From NCBI RefSeq assembly GCF_032163395.1, contig NZ_CP119968.1, positions 2,217,501 to 2,281,500 of the forward strand: 64,000 nucleotides of DNA, read 5' to 3'. Shown piece by piece: positions 61,082-64,000 of the stretch (position 1 is its first letter; the number at the start of each line of letters is the position of its first letter). This stretch comes from Gloeocapsopsis dulcis. GTDB taxonomy: Bacteria > Cyanobacteriota > Cyanobacteriia > Cyanobacteriales > Chroococcidiopsidaceae. Both the position numbers and the translations under genes were made by a program. Under the pieces are notes generated by a model. That model was not told the DNA's origin and ran no database searches. It saw nothing but the letters and a program-made list of their open reading frames with translations.

Positions 61082-63700
61082 TTACATGGTGAGTAATTCA
61101 ACAGGCAAACGCTTAAATGCTAGACGTTCATTTTCGACATCAACATAAATCGTGTCACCGTCGTTGAATTCACCGCGCAAGATCGATTTGGCAATTTGAG
61201 TTTCTAACTCGCGTTGAATCGCCCGTTTTAGTGGTCTTGCACCAAATACCGGGTCATATCCTACTTCGGCTAAAAAGTCAAGGGCTGCATCTGAGAGTTT
61301 CAGCGACATCTTACGCTCTGCAAGCCGCTTTTCGAGTCTTTGTACTTGCAGTTGTACAATGTGGCGTAGTTCTGCTTTTTGCAAGGTATGGAAGATGATA
61401 ATCTCATCAATGCGGTTGAGAAACTCTGGACGGAAGCTATTACGCATTGCATCCATAACTCGACTGCGCATCTCTTCATAACGCGAGTCATCGCCAGCAA
61501 TATCTAGGATGTACTGCGAACCGATGTTACTCGTCATGATAATAATTGTGTTCTTAAAGTCCACCGTATGACCTTGCGCATCGGTAACACGTCCATCATC
61601 GAGAATTTGCAGCATGACATTGAACACGTCTGGGTGAGCTTTTTCGATTTCATCGAATAGTACCACTGCATAAGGACGACGGCGAATTGCTTCGGTTAAT
61701 TGACCGCCTTCGTCATAACCTACGTATCCTGGAGGTGCACCAATTAAGCGCGAAACCGCGTGTTTCTCCATGTATTCCGACATATCGATTCGCACCATTG
61801 CTTCTTCGGTATCGAATAGATACGCCGCCAGCGCTTTGGCAAGTTCGGTTTTACCAACGCCTGTGGGACCTAGGAAGATAAAACTTGCAGTCGGACGATT
61901 AGGATCAGCTAAACCTGCACGCGATCGCTGAATTGCATCTGCAACGGCTGTTACCGCTTCATTTTGTCCAACAACGCGACGATGGAGTTCATCTTCTAAG
62001 TGTAGAAGCTTCTCTTTTTCTGATTCCACCAACTTGCTAATTGGAATTCCTGTCCACTTTGAGATAATTTCCGCAATATCTGCTTCGGTCACTTCTTCGC
62101 GCAAAAGTGATTGACCAGTAGTTTGAGTTTGGGCTAATTTTGCCTCGGCTTCTTCTAACTGACGATGTAAGTCAGTTAACTTGCCGTATTTCAACTCCGC
62201 AGCTTTGTTGAGGTCGTAGTCGCGTTCGGCTTGCTGAATCTCAACATTAACGCGGTCAATTTCTTCTTTAATTGCCTGAATTTGATTGATGATATCTTTT
62301 TCCGATTGCCATTGTGCATTTAAGGCGTGTTGTTCTTCTTTAAGATCCGCAAGTTCTTTTTCTAATCGTTCTAAGCGTTCTCTCGAAGCAGGATCGCTTT
62401 CTTTTTGAAGTGATAGTTTCTCCATTTCGAGTTGGAGAATCTTACGATCAATTTCATCGAGTTCTTCTGGTTTGGAAGTGATCTCCATTTTCAACCGTGC
62501 GGCGGCTTCGTCTACCAAGTCAATCGCTTTATCGGGTAAGAAGCGATCGCTAATATACCGACTCGACAGTGTTGCTGCTGCAACTACCGCGCTATCAGAA
62601 ATTTTTACCCCGTGGTGGACTTCATAGCGCTCTTTGAGTCCGCGTAGAATCGAAATGGTATCTTCCACCGAAGGTTGATCGACATACACTTGCTGGAAAC
62701 GACGTTCTAATGCTGCGTCTTTTTCAATGTACTTGCGGTATTCATCTAAAGTGGTTGCACCGATACACCGCAACTCACCTCGTGCAAGCATTGGTTTAAG
62801 CAAATTTCCTGCGTCCATTGCGCCTTGGGTTGCACCCGCACCGACAACGGTGTGAATCTCATCGATGAAGAGAATGATTTTACCTTGCGACTCGGTAACT
62901 TCTTTCAGAACAGCTTTAAGACGTTCCTCAAATTCACCGCGAAACTTTGCACCTGCAATTAATGCACCCATATCTAAGGCAATGAGTTTACGGTCTTTAA
63001 GCGATTGCGGGACGTCACCTGCAACAATTCGTTGGGCGAGTCCTTCAGCGATCGCGGTTTTACCGACGCCAGGTTCGCCAATTAATACAGGGTTATTTTT
63101 AGTACGACGGGAAAGAATTTGAATTGTGCGGCGGATTTCATCATCACGCCCAATCACTGGGTCAAGTTTACCTTGACGGGCGGCTTCAGTGAGATCGCGC
63201 CCGTATTTTTCTAGTGATTCGTATTTGCCTTCTGGATTTTGGTCAGTCACTCTCTGACTTCCTCGAACTTGTTTAATGATACCCCTGAGTTTTGCTTCGT
63301 CTAAACCGAATTCTTGAAACAGGCTTTTACCAAAGCGATCGTCGTTAGCATAGGCTAATAATAAATGTTCGATTGAAATATATTCATCTGCTAATTCTTT
63401 ACGATAGCCTTCAGCGCGATCGAGCAGTGTGTCTAAACTCCGTCCTAAAAATACGGAACTACCACTACCGGAAACTTTTGGTTGACGTTGAATAAATTGT
63501 TCAGCGCGTTCGCGGACTTTCTGAACGTTAACTCCTGCTTTAGTTAGGATACTACTCGCTAAGCCCTCTTGTTCAAGCAGCGCTTTCATCAAGTGTTCGC
63601 TTTCGATCTGCTGTTGCTGTGCGGCTTTAACGATATCTGGCGTGTGGGCGATCGCTTCCCACGCTTTTTCTGTAAACTGATTTGGATTTGTTGGTTGCAT
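61082..63700 (-). CDS. clpB: ATP-dependent disaggregase ClpB
   Basis: About 872 aa, a complete Hsp100. N domain ([38 protein letters not shown]), first AAA+ with Walker [15 protein letters not shown] and Walker [14 protein letters not shown], the long coiled-coil M domain (about 410-540), second AAA+ with [14 protein letters not shown] and [15 protein letters not shown], and C-terminal [14 protein letters not shown]. It extracts aggregated proteins together with DnaK/DnaJ, also encoded in this window. The ATG at 63700 (MQPTNPNQF) is chosen; the longer frame to 63751 lacks homology in its first 17 residues. Confidence 0.96.
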   Translation of the reverse strand: MQPTNPNQFTEKAWEAIAHTPDIVKAAQQQQIESEHLMKALLEQEGLASSILTKAGVNVQKVRERAEQFIQRQPKVSGSGSSVFLGRSLDTLLDRAEGYRKELADEYISIEHLLLAYANDDRFGKSLFQEFGLDEAKLRGIIKQVRGSQRVTDQNPEGKYESLEKYGRDLTEAARQGKLDPVIGRDDEIRRTIQILSRRTKNNPVLIGEPGVGKTAIAEGLAQRIVAGDVPQSLKDRKLIALDMGALIAGAKFRGEFEERLKAVLKEVTESQGKIILFIDEIHTVVGAGATQGAMDAGNLLKPMLARGELRCIGATTLDEYRKYIEKDAALERRFQQVYVDQPSVEDTISILRGLKERYEVHHGVKISDSAVVAAATLSSRYISDRFLPDKAIDLVDEAAARLKMEITSKPEELDEIDRKILQLEMEKLSLQKESDPASRERLERLEKELADLKEEQHALNAQWQSEKDIINQIQAIKEEIDRVNVEIQQAERDYDLNKAAELKYGKLTDLHRQLEEAEAKLAQTQTTGQSLLREEVTEADIAEIISKWTGIPISKLVESEKEKLLHLEDELHRRVVGQNEAVTAVADAIQRSRAGLADPNRPTASFIFLGPTGVGKTELAKALAAYLFDTEEAMVRIDMSEYMEKHAVSRLIGAPPGYVGYDEGGQLTEAIRRRPYAVVLFDEIEKAHPDVFNVMLQILDDGRVTDAQGHTVDFKNTIIIMTSNIGSQYILDIAGDDSRYEEMRSRVMDAMRNSFRPEFLNRIDEIIIFHTLQKAELRHIVQLQVQRLEKRLAERKMSLKLSDAALDFLAEVGYDPVFGARPLKRAIQRELETQIAKSILRGEFNDGDTIYVDVENERLAFKRLPVELLTM

Positions 63701-63955
63701 ATCTGAATTCCCTCTGAGTACTAGTGTGAGTTCTAAACCACAGAGACGCAAAGAGCACAGAGTGGTAGATATAGAAAAGGCTAACTGCTATCCCTACAGG
63801 TCATTGTAGAAAGAAGCTAAGCATTGCTTGGATCGGTGTTTACGTATTTCTGCGTGGGTATTTCCGTTCTATAGGGTATCCTAGAATTTCTGGTTGCAAT
63901 TATCTAGTTTATAGTGAAAGGTTTCGACCACTCCTCACTCCTCATCCCTCCTCTA

Positions 63956-64000
63956 ATGGCTAAAAAGAAGCAGAAGTTTCCTTATTTAGTTGGCTCTAAG
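63956..64000 (+). CDS. Start of a plus-strand gene, partial (TIGR02450-like)
   Basis: Fifteen codons from ATG at 63956 read MAKKKQKFPYLVGSK and run off the window. This opening resembles the small Trp-rich TIGR02450 family of cyanobacteria (KFPYLVGSKWT...). The upstream bases are CTC-rich repeat sequence (63928-63953). Too short to be sure. Confidence 0.45.
   Translation, partial: MAKKKQKFPYLVGSK

Overview
The window is a cyanobacterial chromosome segment. Evidence: very frequent HIP1 octamers (GCGATCGC), many single-copy cyanobacterial genes (Ycf35 and its partners, DUF3038/DUF4335, GuaB3, a BvdR-like reductase, plant-type 2Fe-2S ferredoxin, SemiSWEET, type IV pilus motors) and short heptamer-type and palindromic dispersed repeats. 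The gene mix, with a DevA remnant and abundant small repeats, suggests a filamentous or Chroococcidiopsis/Gloeocapsopsis-like lineage; the genus is an inference.

Layout. 1-2174: phosphonate/phosphite ABC transporter (phnD-phnE-phnC, minus, phnC cut by the window edge). 2175-9954: accessory zone with a candidate sRNA, two pentapeptide-repeat genes, a decayed IS200/IS605 tnpB, a Usp-like gene, a response regulator/PP2C phosphatase overlapping a DUF1350 gene, and a deletion scar joining a pentapeptide lipoprotein to an antiporter, followed by a ChrB remnant. 10000-18316: core genes (LOG protein, trxA, guaB3, mutS2, DUF3038-DUF4335). 18492-22324: a graveyard with a DprA-like fragment, a DDE-IS fragment, a DUF433 fragment, a GNAT gene, a class A beta-lactamase and a broken integron-type integrase. 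22514-38825: DUF2997-ycf35-ferredoxin operon, bioA-bioB, pilB-pilT-pilC, grpE-dnaK-dnaJ-tusA-like, rsgA, grxC-gshB. 38861-41952: ftsZ and ftsQ, with a 1 kb gap. 42385-51179: aroC, hydrolase, SemiSWEET, radical SAM, two Dps proteins with an HTH/GrpE-like regulator and sulfiredoxin, SpoIID-like protein, petF. 51455-64000: bvdR-like gene, tnpB remnant, TetR-type regulator divergent from an acyl desaturase, glycosyltransferase, pentapeptide membrane protein, devA remnant, tolC, a solo IS605 right end, clpB and the first codons of a plus-strand gene.

The main functional themes are proteostasis (grpE/dnaK/dnaJ, clpB, HTH-GrpE-like), redox defence (trxA, grxC-gshB, two dps, srx), twitching/DNA-uptake pili, cell division and biotin synthesis. 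The most unusual items are: (1) a degenerate integron-like block with an integrase remnant divergent from a beta-lactamase and a GNAT gene separated by an attC-like site; (2) a TetR regulator fused to a tyrosine-recombinase-like domain, facing a desaturase across an intergenic region with four palindromes; (3) a palindrome at the start codon of the HTH/GrpE-like gene; (4) small repeats inserted in frame in tnpB, mutS2 and rsgA; (5) a solo IS605 right end with omega-RNA-like hairpins next to clpB.
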